A stretch of 64,000 nt of DNA from M3007 sp046316495 (GCA_046316495.1 JBKDAM010000160.1:12826-76825), one strand, 5' to 3'; shown: positions 8,725 to 18,175, counted from the stretch's first letter. Notes: generated from the sequence alone by a model not told the origin. Numbers and translations: made by a program.

Positions 8725-11064
8725 CTAACTCTTGCTTAATGCTTCGTCTAGGTTAAAAATAGCACTTACTGTAAGCATCAGGGCACAGTGTATAGCCGGA
8801 TCCAAATCACTTTGAAATGGGTAGCGTCCAACCTCTAACATCCGTTTTGCCCGATGGGGTGATTGTTGGTACCGTTGGTATTCGGTCGTGTATAATTGCT
8901 CTAATATACGTACCTCCTCACTACTTGGGATCCGTGAAATAATTTGACGAAAAGCAACCTGTATTTGATTGGATACGGGCGCTTTTTGGTTTGCTTCCAA
9001 CAACTTCCCGGAAAGCACCCTGGCGGCTTCCAGTATTTGTGGATCATTCAGCATTGCTAAAGCCTGCAAGGGAGTGCTCGTCCTTCCACGACTAACTTCG
9101 CATACATCCCTAGGCAACGCGTCAAAGGCGAGGGCGGCGGGTGGTGGAATGGTTCTTCTATTAAAGGTATATAAACTCCTTCGATACTGTTTGTCCGCCA
9201 ATGTATCTGGAACATAGGAATATTCTCCACGATAATTGTTAGAGGACTTTTCTGTGCTAAGCGCCTCCCACAACCCAGGTGGTTGATAAGGCCTGACGGG
9301 AGGTCCTCCCAACTGGCGCACCAGCAATCCAGAAGCTACCAGTGCATTATCCCGAATAAATTCGTATTGCATCCGATACCGAGGACCACGGGCTAGCCAA
9401 CGGTTTTCGGGATCTCGCTCTAGTGCTCCTGGCTGCAAAACTGCCGATTGCCGGTAAGTAGCCGAAAGCACCATCCTTCGCAGCGCTTTTTTTATATCCC
9501 AGCCATTGTCCCGAAAGTCTGCAGAAAGCCAATCTAACAGAGCTGGATGAGTAGGAAGTGCCCCCTGTAGTCCAAAATTATCGCTCGTCGAAACAATTCC
9601 TTTCCCAAATAACTCCTGCCACAGGCGATTAATCATTACCCTGGCAGTGAGTGGATTTTTTTTATCAAACAACCATTGCGTCATCCCAAGCCGATTCGGT
9701 GCATATTCTTCAGAATACGATAATACTGCATTCGGCAAATCTGGACGGACCTCCTCCTCGGGTTTATCGTACTGCCCTCTAGCCAATATATGGGTCTTCC
9801 GGATGCCCACAGAATCCCGCATAACCATCTGCAACAAAGAGTCGGCGGGAGAACTTAGTACATTTCCTAAGTTAAGAAATCGAAGAGCGCCTTCTGCATC
9901 TGCTAAGGTGATTTTCATATAGGGCGCTGGCGTGGCCAAATTTGGCACAAATCCAACTTCAGGTACTTGATTAAAAAAGGCGAAGGTTGAATAATATTCT
10001 CGCATCGATATTGGATCATACTTATGATCGTGGCAACGTGCGCATTCCATCGTCAGTCCTAAAAATGCCTTCCCAAAAGTATTGGTGCGGTCTGCAACAT
10101 ATTCTACGCGGTATTCTTCATCGATAACCCCACCTTCCTGGGTAATTTTATGGTTTCGGTTAAAAGCAGAGGCTAGCAAATTGGCCTTGTCTGCCCCCGG
10201 CAATAAATCCCCTGCAAGCTGCTGTATGACAAACTGATCATACGGCATATTTTGATTAAACGCATGGATGACCCAATCTCTCCAGGGCCACATCACCCTG
10301 GTCAGATCATCCTGATATCCGTGGGAATCTGAATATCGGGCCAAATCTAGCCAATACGTCGTCCAACGTTCCCCATAGGCGGGATCAGCCAATAAACTAT
10401 CTACGAGCCACTCAAAGGCCTCCGGCGACTTATCCTCCAAGAAACGATCCAAAAGTGCTTGCTTGGGCGGCAATCCAGTTAAATCGAATGCAGCCCTTCT
10501 CGCCAGTCGACTTTTTTCTGCTTCTGGATTAGGGGTTAGGCCTTGTTCCTCTTGTGCAGCGAGAATAAAATAATCAATTTCATTTTTAGGCCACTTGGTA
10601 TTGGAAACGGTTGGCAATTCTGTTTTTTCCGGAGCAATAAAAGCCCAGTGCTTTTCCCAATTCGCACCTTCCGCAATCCATTGTGTCAAGATCTGTTTTT
10701 CAGACGCAGAAAGACTCAAATGGGAATCTGGGGTGGGCATAATACTATCCGGGTGAGCACTGTAAATCCGATGGACTAGGGTACTTTGTTCTGGATGACC
10801 CGGAACAATAGCAAAGTGGTCCTTGTTGGGCCCCAGTGCTGCCAGCGCACCCTCTCTGGTATCCAACCTAAGATCTGCTTTGCGCTGTTTTTCATCCGGC
10901 CCATGGCATTTAAAGCAACGATCCGACAAAATCGGACGCACCTGAAAATTAAAGCTAATAGGACGGTCTTCCGCTTTTTTTTCACTTACACAAGCAAAAA
11001 AAACGATCAGAGCGGTTAATATTAACCCACTGAGCGGTACTTTGGCTGCTAAAATGGTGCGCAT
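8725..11064 (-). CDS. Lipoprotein with planctomycete cytochrome c, DUF1549 and DUF1553 (PSD1) domains
   Basis: 779 residues from the ATG at 11064, chosen because a lipoprotein signal follows (hydrophobic core, lipobox VFFAC, Cys about 25); an in-frame ATG at 11193 would add 43 residues without signal character. Next comes a PSCyt1-type haem motif CFKCH (50-54), then DUF1549, which holds a second CARCH motif followed by DHKYDPI, and a C-terminal DUF1553 domain. Such proteins are plentiful in Planctomycetes and some marine Bacteroidota and are thought to take part in polysaccharide-linked oxidation, without a proven reaction. The usual DUF1501 partner gene is absent. Its promoter lies at the start of the divergent cytochrome gene, implying shared control and a long 5' UTR. 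Confidence 0.9.
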   Translation of the reverse strand: MRTILAAKVPLSGLILTALIVFFACVSEKKAEDRPISFNFQVRPILSDRCFKCHGPDEKQRKADLRLDTREGALAALGPNKDHFAIVPGHPEQSTLVHRIYSAHPDSIMPTPDSHLSLSASEKQILTQWIAEGANWEKHWAFIAPEKTELPTVSNTKWPKNEIDYFILAAQEEQGLTPNPEAEKSRLARRAAFDLTGLPPKQALLDRFLEDKSPEAFEWLVDSLLADPAYGERWTTYWLDLARYSDSHGYQDDLTRVMWPWRDWVIHAFNQNMPYDQFVIQQLAGDLLPGADKANLLASAFNRNHKITQEGGVIDEEYRVEYVADRTNTFGKAFLGLTMECARCHDHKYDPISMREYYSTFAFFNQVPEVGFVPNLATPAPYMKITLADAEGALRFLNLGNVLSSPADSLLQMVMRDSVGIRKTHILARGQYDKPEEEVRPDLPNAVLSYSEEYAPNRLGMTQWLFDKKNPLTARVMINRLWQELFGKGIVSTSDNFGLQGALPTHPALLDWLSADFRDNGWDIKKALRRMVLSATYRQSAVLQPGALERDPENRWLARGPRYRMQYEFIRDNALVASGLLVRQLGGPPVRPYQPPGLWEALSTEKSSNNYRGEYSYVPDTLADKQYRRSLYTFNRRTIPPPAALAFDALPRDVCEVSRGRTSTPLQALAMLNDPQILEAARVLSGKLLEANQKAPVSNQIQVAFRQIISRIPSSEEVRILEQLYTTEYQRYQQSPHRAKRMLEVGRYPFQSDLDPAIHCALMLTVSAIFNLDEALSKS

Positions 11065-11215
11065 ATCGTTATGGCATTGGACAAAAAGGATAAAACAGGC
11101 ATCCGTCCTGTAGCAATCCAACCAAAGTCGAGTCTGATAGGGCTGTGCGGCAGGTAAACCACACTGCATAATGCATCTGTTCCACCCAATCACCTGCTAC
11201 AGGATTCTATGCAGG

Positions 11216-11245
11216 CAAAAGTAGTGAAAATTAGGTATGGATCAA
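11216..11245 (-). promoter_or_regulatory. Bacteroidota consensus promoter for the PSD1 gene, overlapping the divergent start codon
   Basis: TTG (11243-11245), exactly 19 nt, TACTTTTG (11216-11223) on the minus strand. The TTG element lies inside codons 3-4 of the plus-strand gene that starts at 11237. The predicted 5' UTR to the ATG at 11064 is about 145 nt. Confidence 0.6.
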
Positions 11246-13240
11246 CTGATCGTTTTTTTTGGAAAACTGCACCTGCTTTTTTTGCACCTGCCCATTGGGC
11301 TTCTGATGCCTACTTGCCTGCTCGCACTATGGTCTCATTGGAAGAGGGAGCAGGAATGGGTCCCCATTCTTCAGTTGGCGGTCACCACCACCAGCTTGCT
11401 AGCCCTGTTCACTGCTTTTAGTGGTTGGTGGCTAGCTGCTGCTGGCACTTACCCATCTGATACCCTTTTTTGGCACCGTTGGCTGGGAATCGCGACCGCT
11501 CTTGCCTCTATAGTTGCCTATTTGCTTCGTACAACGCGCTGGCTATTTGTCAGTATCTACGCCACCACGCTGCTATTGCTGCTAGCCGGTCATTATGGTG
11601 GAAGCCTCACCCACGGAGATGATTTTTTTGCTCTTCAATCCCCCCCCGAAACCGCCCCTGTCCAAGCGGAGGGAACCGCTTTTGAATCCCTGATTTATCC
11701 TATTCTCCAAAAAAAATGCATCAGTTGCCACCAACCTTCCAAACGGAAAGGTGATTTGCTCTTGGATAGTTATGAAAATTTGCTCTTAGGAGGAAGCCAT
11801 GGCCCCGTATTAGTTCCAAATAACCCCGATAGTAGTATTCTCTATCAACGTCTGCGGCTTCCAGGACACGATGAATACCATATGCCGCCAAAAGGGAAAG
11901 CCCAACTAAGCCCACAAGAAATAGAATGGGTACGGCGTTGGATTGAGCTCGGAGCAACTACACAGCTACCTGCCAGTGCTCTGCTCAATCAACTATCTAA
12001 CAACCCCTTTCCAAATGTGAACGTAGCGCCTGCCGACCCAGCCGATATCCAAGAGCTCAAAAATAATCGAATCGCCATTCTTTCTCTCGGTGAACAACAA
12101 CCTTGGTTAGCGGTCTCTCTGACCGGCAGAAAAGACCTCCAACCCGAGGTCCTACAGCTGTTACGCCCGATAGCTGACCAAATTACACACTTAGATTTAG
12201 CCCACACGAACTGCTCGGATGAACTATTGAGCAGTTTAAAAATGCTGAAGCACCTTAGCAGGCTCCACCTATCCAATACCATGGTGACGTCAAAAGGTAT
12301 CGCTGAACTAGTCGGGCTTTCGCACCTTCGGTACCTTAACCTCCACCAAACAAAAGTGGATGATTCGTTCTTGGACCAGGTTGAATTGCTAAAGCGCTTG
12401 AAAGAACTCTATGTCTGGGGAACCCTTATCCAGCCCGCAAAAATTGCATCCATAAAAACCCAATTCCCGGACCTTCAAATTACCTACGACCCAGGATCCA
12501 ATTCCCAATCGACCCCATTGACCCTGGTATCCCCTAGCATCTTCTACTCAAAAACCATTTTTGACGACACCTTGCAGGTGAAGCTTGAATTTCCGTTCAA
12601 AGGCGTAGCGCTTCATTACACCTTGGACCAAACTGATCCTACCTCCTCTAGCCCCCAATACAATGGTTCACCCCTTGTGCTCGATCAGTCTGCCACCGTA
12701 CGGGTGATTGCAGCTAAGCCAGGTTGGGAAAACAGCCCGGTTGCAGAAGCTACCTTTGCCAAACGTAAACACAAACCCATAGCGGCAACGCTATCTCCTA
12801 AACCCTCTGAAAAATACCCAGGGAAAGGAGGAGAATCCTTGATTGATAACCTCCTAGGCTTGGATGCAACAGATCCCGCATTCCTCGGTTTTGAAGGAAG
12901 CCATGCAAGTGCAGTCCTCGATTTCGGAAAAAAAATAAACCTCACCCGGGCAGGTATTCACTACCTCGAGAATAACGGTTCCTGGATATTTGCCCCTTCT
13001 GGACTAGAACTGTGGGCTTCTACGGATAAAAAATCCTGGATACCGGTCGGAAAATCGACCTTCCCTGTCAATACATCCATGCAAAATTCAAAAACGGGCG
13101 TCCGAAGCCTGGCCCTCAGCACCCCGATCGAAACCCAATATCTAAAAATGCATATCTCCAGCCCGCTACAAAACCCTGCTTGGCACCCCGGCAAAGGACA
13201 AAAATGCTGGATCTTTATTGACGAAGTCTTGATCGAGTAA
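11237..13240 (+). CDS. Membrane-anchored multidomain cytochrome (DUF2231-like, CxxCH, LRR, chitobiase C-terminal, discoidin-like)
   Basis: 667 residues. Residues 1-125 hold four to five membrane helices resembling DUF2231, with the HLPIG and AGHYGGSLTHG histidine segments. A PSCyt1-like domain follows with CISCH (161-165) and the distal HMPPKGKAQLSPQE segment. Then come leucine-rich repeats (about 310-400, e.g. LKHLSRLHLSNT and LSHLRYLNLHQT), a chitobiase/hexosaminidase-C-type domain (HYTLDQTDPTSSSPQYNG) and a C-terminal F5/8-C-like fold. The design looks like a membrane haem protein with carbohydrate-facing surface domains. It is divergent from the PSD1 lipoprotein, which carries related cytochrome domains, so the two probably act together. 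The substrate and electron acceptor are unknown. Confidence 0.85.
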   Translation: MDQLIVFFGKLHLLFLHLPIGLLMPTCLLALWSHWKREQEWVPILQLAVTTTSLLALFTAFSGWWLAAAGTYPSDTLFWHRWLGIATALASIVAYLLRTTRWLFVSIYATTLLLLLAGHYGGSLTHGDDFFALQSPPETAPVQAEGTAFESLIYPILQKKCISCHQPSKRKGDLLLDSYENLLLGGSHGPVLVPNNPDSSILYQRLRLPGHDEYHMPPKGKAQLSPQEIEWVRRWIELGATTQLPASALLNQLSNNPFPNVNVAPADPADIQELKNNRIAILSLGEQQPWLAVSLTGRKDLQPEVLQLLRPIADQITHLDLAHTNCSDELLSSLKMLKHLSRLHLSNTMVTSKGIAELVGLSHLRYLNLHQTKVDDSFLDQVELLKRLKELYVWGTLIQPAKIASIKTQFPDLQITYDPGSNSQSTPLTLVSPSIFYSKTIFDDTLQVKLEFPFKGVALHYTLDQTDPTSSSPQYNGSPLVLDQSATVRVIAAKPGWENSPVAEATFAKRKHKPIAATLSPKPSEKYPGKGGESLIDNLLGLDATDPAFLGFEGSHASAVLDFGKKINLTRAGIHYLENNGSWIFAPSGLELWASTDKKSWIPVGKSTFPVNTSMQNSKTGVRSLALSTPIETQYLKMHISSPLQNPAWHPGKGQKCWIFIDEVLIE

Positions 13241-13507
13241 AATCCCTCAGGATTCAGAGAATACCCCATCGATATCTACTCAAGTATCAATCGTTTAATT
13301 CCTGCCTCCAGTCGAACAAATGCCCGCGTTCGACGAGCATTTTGGTTGGGTTCACCCTTTCCCTTCAATTTTGCATCATAAAATTAAATTCTTAAAAAAA
13401 AGAAACAAGGCATTGTTTTTGCTGTTTATGAAATAAAATTATTATTCAACCAAATAATATTCTATTTCCCCTCTGCGCCAACTGCCCACACCACCACTTT
13501 TTTTTCC

Positions 13508-14524
13508 ATGCGAACCGCTGTTTCTAGATTTATTATTGCCGTAAGTTTACTGGTAGCAATACCCAGTATCCAGGCCTCCGCACAAACGACCAAAAGTATT
13601 TTTTCATTCCTCAGTAAAAAGGACTCCTCCTTGATTACGCTGGAATTGGATCTGCCCGCTTTAGTAGAAGGGAAAAAAACCAATACTTATTTCCCCGCCA
13701 AAATCCGTCTGGAGAACGGGCAAGAATTGCCACTTCAAGTTCGACCAAGAGGTAAATTCCGCCGGCGCATCAGCGAAATCCCACCCCTTAAATTCAAATT
13801 TTCCAAAAAAAACCTCCAAGCACTACAATTAGACACCCTAAATGAGGTTCGACTTGTACTGCCTCAATCCTTCGATATTGAAGGAGAATCGAGATTACAA
13901 AAAGAGTACCTTGCCTACCGAATGTATGAAAAAGTGAGTCCTTACCACCTTAAAGCACGTCTGATCCGTCTTCGCCTTTATGACCAAACAACCCAAACCA
14001 GCCAACCGACGGTATGGGCTATGCTGCTCGAACATGAAGAAGAATTGATGGCGCGACTAGGGGGAGGATTGATTCAACAATTTGGTCTGTCGAACGAAGA
14101 CCTTGATCCATATTACGCTGCTCTAAACGCTTCCTTCCAATTTATGATTGGCAACACCGATTGGAGCATTCCAGACCAGCGGAACATACTCTTGTACAAA
14201 GAGCCCTCCAGTGACAAAATCATTCCCATTCCCTACGATTTTGATTTTTCTGGCTTGGTGGACGCCCCTTATGCAAGCCCTACGAAAGAGTCTGGTTTAA
14301 ATTCGGTCCGAGACCGGGCACTGATGGCAGAAGGATTAAGTAAACGCGCCATCCAACAAGCTATGAAAGTACTCAACGAACAAGAGGCGTATTTTATAGA
14401 AAGCTGCAAACGAGCACACCTAGAACCCAAGCACAGCAGACAGGTTCAGCAGTATTTAGCGTCTTTTTTCACAGCGATTAAACAGTACCACGAGCTGCCG
14501 GAGCGGATCAAGTCAACCCGTTAA
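13508..14524 (+). CDS. Secreted CotH/kinase-fold-like protein
   Basis: 338 residues with a signal peptide (about 1-26, ending ASAQ). CotH proteins are atypical secreted or spore kinases. The sequence has an N-terminal RPRGKFRRR segment like the CotH R-x-RG motif, a GNTDWS segment (215-220) with a following N226, and YDFDFSG (243-249), in the order of a catalytic loop (D..N) and a metal-binding DFD motif. This is a pattern-based call; I cannot confirm the family without profile searching. Its stop overlaps that of the CrtD-like gene by 4 nt. A 267-bp AT-rich gap precedes it, with no clear promoter match. An alternative is a Bacteroidota-specific protein of unknown role. Confidence 0.6.
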   Translation: MRTAVSRFIIAVSLLVAIPSIQASAQTTKSIFSFLSKKDSSLITLELDLPALVEGKKTNTYFPAKIRLENGQELPLQVRPRGKFRRRISEIPPLKFKFSKKNLQALQLDTLNEVRLVLPQSFDIEGESRLQKEYLAYRMYEKVSPYHLKARLIRLRLYDQTTQTSQPTVWAMLLEHEEELMARLGGGLIQQFGLSNEDLDPYYAALNASFQFMIGNTDWSIPDQRNILLYKEPSSDKIIPIPYDFDFSGLVDAPYASPTKESGLNSVRDRALMAEGLSKRAIQQAMKVLNEQEAYFIESCKRAHLEPKHSRQVQQYLASFFTAIKQYHELPERIKSTR

Positions 14525-15978
14525 ATTAGCTCACTGGTAATTTTGGCAGAAAGAAGGCACAAGGGGATTCCGCCTCCTGGATGAACACTTCCCCCCACAA
14601 AATGGAGCCCCTCAATGCGGTTCGAAAAATTTGGATGCCGTAAAAAAGCGGCCATCATGGTGTTCGAGCTGTATCCGTAAAGTGCGCCCAAATGGGAGGA
14701 AGTACGGCGCTCTATTTCTCTTGGCTCAAGGATGTCTTCACAAACCAATAAGGACTCCAGGTCAACCCCTAGATTTCGACTGAGCTTTTGAAGGGTGTTT
14801 TTCCGAATTTCCGGAATAACCTGACTCCAATCTTGCCCTTGATGGCAAGGCGCATTCACCAAAATAAACCAGTTTTCACCTCCGCCTTCCGGAACATCTG
14901 TTGGTGTCAGTTTAGAGGTAATATTGACATAAATGGTTGGGTCATCCACCACCTGACCCGCTTCTAGCGCTTCAAATTCGGACCGATAATCCTCGGTAAA
15001 AAAAATATTGTGCAACCCAAGCTCAGGAAATTCCCGTTTAACTCCCCAATAAAAAATCAGTGCAGAAGTACTCTTTGGCTGATTTAATATGTGTTCCGGG
15101 TGTTTTTCCTCCGGAAGTAGCCGCTTGTACGTGTAATACACATCCATGTTGCTCACCACTTTATCCAGTAGGTGAAGCGAATCCCCATCGGTACGAAGGC
15201 CTTTTACACGACCTCCCTCTGTGATAATTTCAGTAACTGGGGTAGAGAATTGGTACTTAACTCCTTGCCGAAGCGAGAGCTCATATAGACTAGTTGTGAT
15301 AGAGTGCATGCCCCCCTCTGGATAAAACACTCCAATATTATGCTCAAAATGGGGAATAATGGTCAACATACCCGAAGCTTTATATGGATTAGAGCCATTA
15401 TAGGTCGCATACCTGTTAAATAGTTGAACCATTTTTTCGTTGGAAAATGCCTTCTGGTGTGCCTGGTGCATAGTTTGGAACAGCTCAAATCGGGGTAAAC
15501 GAAGCATGGCTTTCGCTACCGATTTGCTTAACCAAGTATCTGCGCGGTGCAAAGACTTTTCAAGAAATATTTTTCCAGCCAAAGCATATTTCTCAGCACT
15601 TCGCATCAAAAACCGACGCACCTGCTCGGCGGGCACCCCTAATACCTGTTGCGCTTCTTCCGCAAACTGGTTTGGATCGGCAGGCACCCGCAGTCGGGTG
15701 CCATCTTCCCAAAAATAATGACAGGCTGTATCCACCTGAACATATCGAAAATGGTCTTCTGCACGCTCCCCACATAAAGTAAATAGCTCCTCTACATACT
15801 GCGGCATCGTAAAAAGAGAAGGTCCCGCATCAAAACGATAACCCTCTAACGTAAATACGCTCAACTTTCCCCCAGGATAAGGATTGGCCTCAAACACCGT
15901 CACGTCATGACCTGCAGCCGCCAGGCGAATCGAAGTTGCAATGCCAGCAATGCCGGCCCCAATTATGCCAATTTTCAT
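14521..15978 (-). CDS. Carotenoid desaturase, CrtD-like (1-hydroxycarotenoid 3,4-desaturase)
   Basis: 485 residues, CrtI/CrtD-family flavoprotein. The N-terminal dinucleotide-binding motif IGIIGAGIAGIATSIRLAAAG is followed by FEANPYPGGKL and FDAGPSLFTMPQY; the C terminus has the second FAD segment GLHFVGGSVHPGGGIPLCLLSAKI. Bacteroidota CrtI paralogues carry a different FDIGP...W segment at this place, whereas FDAGPSLFTMP and PGGKL resemble CrtD enzymes that add the 3,4 double bond in myxol/saproxanthin-type pigments. No other carotenoid genes are nearby, so the call between CrtD and CrtI is a judgement. It starts at the ATG at 15978, right at the glycine-rich motif. Its stop codon interlocks with the convergent neighbour's. 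Confidence 0.8.
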   Translation of the reverse strand: MKIGIIGAGIAGIATSIRLAAAGHDVTVFEANPYPGGKLSVFTLEGYRFDAGPSLFTMPQYVEELFTLCGERAEDHFRYVQVDTACHYFWEDGTRLRVPADPNQFAEEAQQVLGVPAEQVRRFLMRSAEKYALAGKIFLEKSLHRADTWLSKSVAKAMLRLPRFELFQTMHQAHQKAFSNEKMVQLFNRYATYNGSNPYKASGMLTIIPHFEHNIGVFYPEGGMHSITTSLYELSLRQGVKYQFSTPVTEIITEGGRVKGLRTDGDSLHLLDKVVSNMDVYYTYKRLLPEEKHPEHILNQPKSTSALIFYWGVKREFPELGLHNIFFTEDYRSEFEALEAGQVVDDPTIYVNITSKLTPTDVPEGGGENWFILVNAPCHQGQDWSQVIPEIRKNTLQKLSRNLGVDLESLLVCEDILEPREIERRTSSHLGALYGYSSNTMMAAFLRHPNFSNRIEGLHFVGGSVHPGGGIPLCLLSAKITSELI

Positions 15979-16255
15979 AGTATTAATCTCAAAAGAATGA
16001 AACCGGTTTCAAAGCAAATTGTTCTAAATCAAATCCTCAATAGTAGAAAGGACAAATGAATTGGGCTAAAGTAAGCGCAGAACACATCGCTTTACCTTCT
16101 AAGCAACAAACGATTCCAAAGCCCCCCTGGCAAATAGGAGTTCGACGATACCTCCTTGCTCAACGGGACTCATCAAGCCCATTTCTTATTCAAAAAAGGT
16201 TAAAATATGGCAAAAAAACGACTATTATGCCATTCTATGAAGCTCTATCCACTTG

Positions 16256-16263
16256 TACCTTTG
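16256..16263 (+). promoter_or_regulatory. -7 promoter element of hemB, suggesting a leaderless mRNA
   Basis: TACCTTTG, with only five nucleotides between it and the hemB ATG at 16269. If transcription starts at the usual short distance, the mRNA begins on or next to the start codon. No TTG stands at the 19-nt position. Confidence 0.5.
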
Positions 16264-16268
16264 TTGCC

Positions 16269-17261
16269 ATGAACGCATTGTCAATTCCACGTCGCCCTCG
16301 TCGCAACCGGCGTAGCCCCGCTTTAAGAGCGCTGGCCACTGAAACTCATCTTCACCCAAGTCAACTTGTTTTCCCTTTGTTCTTGGTAGACGGGAGCGGG
16401 ATCAAACAAGAAATTCACTCACTACCAGGTATTTATCGCTTTTCCTCCGAGTATTTGCTTGAAGAGGTGGAAGAATGCATCCAGTTAGGCATTCAAAACT
16501 TTATTTTATTTCCGGCAGTAGCTGACCATCTGAAAGATACAACTGCAACTTACAGTTACCAAACGGATAATTTTTATCTAAAAGTAGCCCGGTCCATCAA
16601 GGAGCGATTCCCAGAATGCACCCTGATCAGCGATGTCGCTATGGATCCCTATTCCAGTGATGGACACGATGGATTGGTTCAGAACGGGAAAATAGTCAAC
16701 GATGAAACGCTGCCCATCTTGGCAAAAATGGCCATCGCGCAAGCACAAGCTGGATTCGATATGTTGGGACCATCTGATATGATGGATGGCCGAGTCGGCT
16801 ATATCCGGCATGCCTTGGATGAGGCAGGGTACACCGAAACAGGGATCCTTTCCTACACTGCCAAATATGCCAGTGCCTTTTATGGCCCTTTCCGGGATGC
16901 CTTAGATTCTGCCCCTAAAAGTGGAGATAAGAAAACCTATCAAATGAACCCGGCTAACCGAAGGGAAGCCTTGATAGAAGCCGAATTGGATATCCAGGAA
17001 GGAGCCGACATGCTGATGGTTAAACCAGCTTTACATTACTTAGACATCATTTCCGACTTGAAGGCGGCTTCCGCCCTTCCAATAGCAGCCTACCATGTAT
17101 CCGGAGAATGTGCCATGTTGACAGCTGCTTGCCGGAATGGATGGCTTGACTATGAAAAAGCGATGCCCGAAGCACTGCTGAGTATCCGGAGAGCTGGGGC
17201 GGATGTGATCTTAACCTATTTTGCGAAAGATTTTGCAAGCAGATTCCCCCAGGGAATCTAA
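16269..17261 (+). CDS. hemB: Porphobilinogen synthase (5-aminolevulinate dehydratase)
   Basis: 330 residues from the ATG at 16269; an open frame reaches back to 16056 but those 71 residues are unlike HemB and the promoter element sits directly before 16269. It condenses two 5-aminolevulinate molecules to porphobilinogen in haem synthesis. The two active-site lysines are in SYTAKYASAFYGPFR (K199) and MLMVKPALHY (K252, Schiff base). The metal segment reads DVAMDPY...GHDG (122-135), the aspartate-rich type, with no Cys triad, so this is a magnesium rather than zinc-dependent form by family knowledge. The stop shares CTAA with the convergent DUF58 gene. Haem made here would feed the cytochromes in the window. 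Confidence 0.96.
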   Translation: MNALSIPRRPRRNRRSPALRALATETHLHPSQLVFPLFLVDGSGIKQEIHSLPGIYRFSSEYLLEEVEECIQLGIQNFILFPAVADHLKDTTATYSYQTDNFYLKVARSIKERFPECTLISDVAMDPYSSDGHDGLVQNGKIVNDETLPILAKMAIAQAQAGFDMLGPSDMMDGRVGYIRHALDEAGYTETGILSYTAKYASAFYGPFRDALDSAPKSGDKKTYQMNPANRREALIEAELDIQEGADMLMVKPALHYLDIISDLKAASALPIAAYHVSGECAMLTAACRNGWLDYEKAMPEALLSIRRAGADVILTYFAKDFASRFPQGI

Positions 17262-18145
17262 CCGTGCTGGATGCGACTCTGCAACCGCTGCTGGAAAAAA
17301 CGAAGCAAAACCGGAGCATAGGGTTCGTGGGTGCCTAGGCTCAAAAAATCGGCTCCTGCTTTCTGAAAAAGCGCTTTTACCTGCTGAAGGTGCTCATCAA
17401 ACGTCATTCGATACTTTTTTCGGATGGCAGCACTGGACGTGTCTACCCAATATTGCTGCTGTGTCTCTGCATCGGTGACCCTAAGTACTCCTATGTCAGG
17501 CAACTGCCTTTCCAGCGCGTCCCAACAATGTATCCCAATCAAATCATGCCGACGAGCCATAATCTTGAGTGCATCTGCATACCCCTTGTCTAAAAAATCG
17601 GACAGCACGAAACACACGCTGCGTTTTTTCACTATATTATTGACAAAACGGAGGGCCTTAGCAACATCCGTTCCTTTCCCTTTAGGCTGGGTAGTTAATA
17701 TCTCCCGAATAATGCGCAGAATATGCTGCTTCCCTTTTTTAGGAGGAATGAAACACTCAATTTGATCCGAAAACAAAACAACCCCGACCTTGTCATTGTT
17801 GGAGATAGCTGAAAAAGCCAACACTGCGCACAATTCTGAAAGGTACTCTTCCTTAAACTGGGTGTGACTTCCAAAAACAGCAGAAGCGCTTACATCTACC
17901 AACAACATCAGGGTGTTCTCCCGTTCTTCCTCCATCACCTTCACGTAGGTTTCACCGGTTCGAGCCGTCACGTTCCAATCGATGCTCCGAACATCATCCC
18001 CAGGGGTGTACAGTCGGACTTCACTAAAAGACATTCCTTTTCCCCGAAATGCACTGTTGTAGCCCCCGGTGAACAGGTGACTACTTAATCCGCGCGTTTT
18101 AATTTCAATCTTGCGGACCTTCTTGATTAATTCTGAACTATCCAA
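17258..18145 (-). CDS. DUF58 domain protein (MoxR-associated type)
   Basis: 295 residues. The DUF58 signature is clear: KIEIKTRGLSSHLFTGGYNSAFRGKGMSFSEVRLYTPGDDVRSIDWNVTAR. A von Willebrand-like region follows with LLVDVSASAVFG (a variant DxSxS metal site). DUF58 proteins usually work with a MoxR AAA+ ATPase in chaperone-like or aerotolerance operons, but no moxR gene lies beside this one. The start is TTG at 18145, preceded by a purine-rich GAGAGG about 2 nt upstream, which supports it. A TACCTTTG element lies 31 nt further up. The stop overlaps hemB's by 4 nt, leaving no space for a terminator on either strand. Confidence 0.88.
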   Translation of the reverse strand: MDSSELIKKVRKIEIKTRGLSSHLFTGGYNSAFRGKGMSFSEVRLYTPGDDVRSIDWNVTARTGETYVKVMEEERENTLMLLVDVSASAVFGSHTQFKEEYLSELCAVLAFSAISNNDKVGVVLFSDQIECFIPPKKGKQHILRIIREILTTQPKGKGTDVAKALRFVNNIVKKRSVCFVLSDFLDKGYADALKIMARRHDLIGIHCWDALERQLPDIGVLRVTDAETQQQYWVDTSSAAIRKKYRMTFDEHLQQVKALFQKAGADFLSLGTHEPYAPVLLRFFQQRLQSRIQHG

Positions 18146-18175
18146 GGCCTCTCTTTTTGATGGTTAGTATCGTTA

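Noticed and set aside
13241..13507. Possible small RNA or second terminator in the gap after the cytochrome gene
   Set aside because: Only a weak AACAA/TTGTT stem and one TCAATTTTG-like element with a mismatch; not enough for a feature.
16056..16268. 71-residue N-terminal extension of HemB
   Set aside because: Unlike HemB and upstream of a promoter element that lies just before 16269.
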